Assembly (NCBI RefSeq): GCF_002899455.1
Contig: NZ_PPFB01000001.1
Span: 3,130,501-3,194,500, forward strand
From: Streptomyces sp. DH-12
GTDB lineage: Bacteria > Actinomycetota > Actinomycetes > Streptomycetales > Streptomycetaceae
Direction of reading: 5' to 3'
Length of the DNA: 64,000 bases
Below are positions 62,824 through 64,000 of this stretch, piece after piece (within the stretch, counting starts at the first letter, position 1; each line of letters begins with the position of its first letter). The notes beneath the pieces are model-generated. The model was given only the letters and a program-made list of their open reading frames with translations. It did not search any database and was not told the origin of the DNA. Both the position numbers and the translations under genes were made by a program.

Positions 62824-64000
62824 TCAGCCGGTGTGCCGGTACGTCGCGGCCGCCTGCTCGTAGATCCGTGTCACCTCGTCCCGTTCGCCGTCCGGGCCGC
62901 GCACCTGCAGCACGTGGTAGCGGCCGTCGATCAGCGCGGCGAGGTTGCGCACGTACAGCTCGCCCCGGTCGCCGGTCCAGGTGAACTGCCCCTCGGCCAT
63001 GACCCGTCCGCCCACCTCGATGGTCTTCAGACCGGTGGAGGTGGCCCAGCTGGAGTCGCGGTACGGCTGCAGCTCGCGCTCGGCGTCCCGCTGGTAGGCC
63101 ATGGGGTCGCTGCCGAACTGCCGGGCGCTGTCCCGGCCCGGCACCACGATGAGTTCGAAGCCGCCCTTGGAGTACACGACCTGGCCGCTGCCGTTCTTCC
63201 CGGTGCGCTGCCAGCCCTCGGCGACGGCGACCTGGAAGCCCTCGGGGTCCTTGCGCAGGGTGAAGCCGTCGGCGACCTCGGGTCCGGTGGTCCGGGTCTC
63301 GTCCGAGCCGGCCGACTCCTCGGAGCTGCTGCGCGGACTGCCGCCCCCGCTCGGGGAGTTGTTGCTGTCCGGGCGGCCGGCGTCGTCCGAGGGGCCCGGC
63401 GCGGCGCCACCCGTGGTCCCGGTGCGCTCGGCGGCGGGCGCTCCGGTGGTCTCCTCGCCGGTCTTCGGCAGGAACAGCACCGCGTACGCGATCGCCGCCG
63501 CCATGGCGAGCAGCACCAGCAGGAGCAGGGTGCGGCCGAGGCGCCGCGGCGAACCGCCGCGCGGCGCGGCCTTCTTGTGCCGCCCGTGGCGGGCGGGCAG
63601 CCCGGCGCGCCGCTTGCGCACGAGTTCGCCCCGGCGCCGTACGACCGGCAGACGCCCCACGTCGACCGGCGGGGCCGTTATGACGTTCAGACCCGCCTCC
63701 GGCTCGGGCGCGGACCGCACCAGCGACCGCAGCCAACCGCGCAGTTCCTCGAAGTCGGGCCGCTCGGTGGGGTCCTGGCGCAGCAGCGACTCCACGACCG
63801 GACGCAGCGGGCCGCACTCCTCGGCGAAGGCGGGCGGCTCGGCGCAGACCATCTGCACCAGCTCGGCCGTCGACTCCTCGGGGTAGGGGGCGTGCCCCTG
63901 CACGGCGCGGAACAGCAGCGCGCCCAGCGCCCACAGGTCGGTGGCGGGTCCGATGGGCGCGGCGAGCTGCCAGTTCTCGTGCACGGGGCCGGCCTGCTCG
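62824..64000 (-). CDS. transmembrane Ser/Thr protein kinase, N-terminus beyond window
   Basis: About 392 C-terminal residues are visible; the start is right of the window. The kinase C-lobe is seen (DLWALGALLFRAVQG, LLRQDPTERPDFEEL), then a basic segment (VRRRGELVRKRRAG), a membrane helix (LLLLVLLAMAAAIAYAVLFL), a Ser/Gly/Thr-rich linker, and an external domain (VADGFTLRKDPEGFQVAVAEGW to YEQAAATYRHTG), related to the external domains of its neighbours. Fourth kinase of the cluster. Confidence 0.9.
   Translation of the reverse strand, partial: EQAGPVHENWQLAAPIGPATDLWALGALLFRAVQGHAPYPEESTAELVQMVCAEPPAFAEECGPLRPVVESLLRQDPTERPDFEELRGWLRSLVRSAPEPEAGLNVITAPPVDVGRLPVVRRRGELVRKRRAGLPARHGRHKKAAPRGGSPRRLGRTLLLLVLLAMAAAIAYAVLFLPKTGEETTGAPAAERTGTTGGAAPGPSDDAGRPDSNNSPSGGGSPRSSSEESAGSDETRTTGPEVADGFTLRKDPEGFQVAVAEGWQRTGKNGSGQVVYSKGGFELIVVPGRDSARQFGSDPMAYQRDAERELQPYRDSSWATSTGLKTIEVGGRVMAEGQFTWTGDRGELYVRNLAALIDGRYHVLQVRGPDGERDEVTRIYEQAAATYRHTG

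Overview
The window looks like a Streptomyces chromosomal core region. GC is very high, codons nearly always end in G or C, GTG and TTG starts are common, adjacent genes often overlap as ATGA or GTGA, and several families are typical of streptomycetes (DUF3017, DUF2690, LAXTG surface proteins, PspC-type two-component systems, PASTA-less Ser/Thr kinases). From memory, the order of mdh, folD, purNH, perM, sucCD, icmB, pcrA, guaA and a kinase cluster runs antiparallel to the S. coelicolor SCO4828 to SCO4776 interval. I see no rRNA, tRNA, CRISPR, insertion sequence or prophage.

Left part (1-16 kb): a truncated betaine-aldehyde-type dehydrogenase; a three-gene cassette (1500-4541) in which two adjacent proteins share a near-identical 20-residue motif at the C-terminus of one and the N-terminus of the next; mdh; a membrane-anchored XRE/DUF2690 protein; folD with a DUF3017 gene; a small membrane protein; an FHA protein overlapping an atypical kinase fused to a lytic-transglycosylase-like domain; a small secreted Cys-containing protein; purN-purH.

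Centre (16-41 kb): a perM-like membrane protein whose 3' end looks frame-disturbed; an HTH/sigma-like fusion with internal tandem repeats; sucCD; a divergent locus of MoxR ATPase, ChaN/Tiki-like DUF5682 and VWA protein on one side, and a SWIM-family protein without its zinc finger plus DUF5691 on the other. Its two promoters match the DNA-damage promoter used by PafBC, as does the pcrA promoter at 37.5 kb. Then icmB, a lipase, an M23 endopeptidase, pcrA, and two NlpC/P60 hydrolases, the first behind a ydaO-type c-di-AMP riboswitch.

Right part (41-64 kb): a NarL-type two-component system with a PspC-bearing kinase, divergent from a PspC/LiaF-like protein; DoxX; a multi-pass protein with a Cys motif; class II aldolase and PPOX genes with an operator-like palindrome; guaA; a chorismate mutase gene behind a leaderless Phe/Tyr-rich leader peptide and a terminator (a candidate attenuator); a frameshifted membrane protein; an LAXTG surface protein; a GMC oxidoreductase and a succinate-semialdehyde dehydrogenase; and four tandem Ser/Thr kinases, the last cut by the window edge.

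Shared themes are cell-wall hydrolysis and envelope sensing (kinases, PspC, M23, NlpC, SLT fusion, perM), central carbon and purine metabolism (mdh, sucCD, purNH, guaA, folD), and DNA-damage response (pcrA and the MoxR locus). The window is rich in short tandem repeats with different units (7, 9, 14, 15, 18, 24 and 54 bp).
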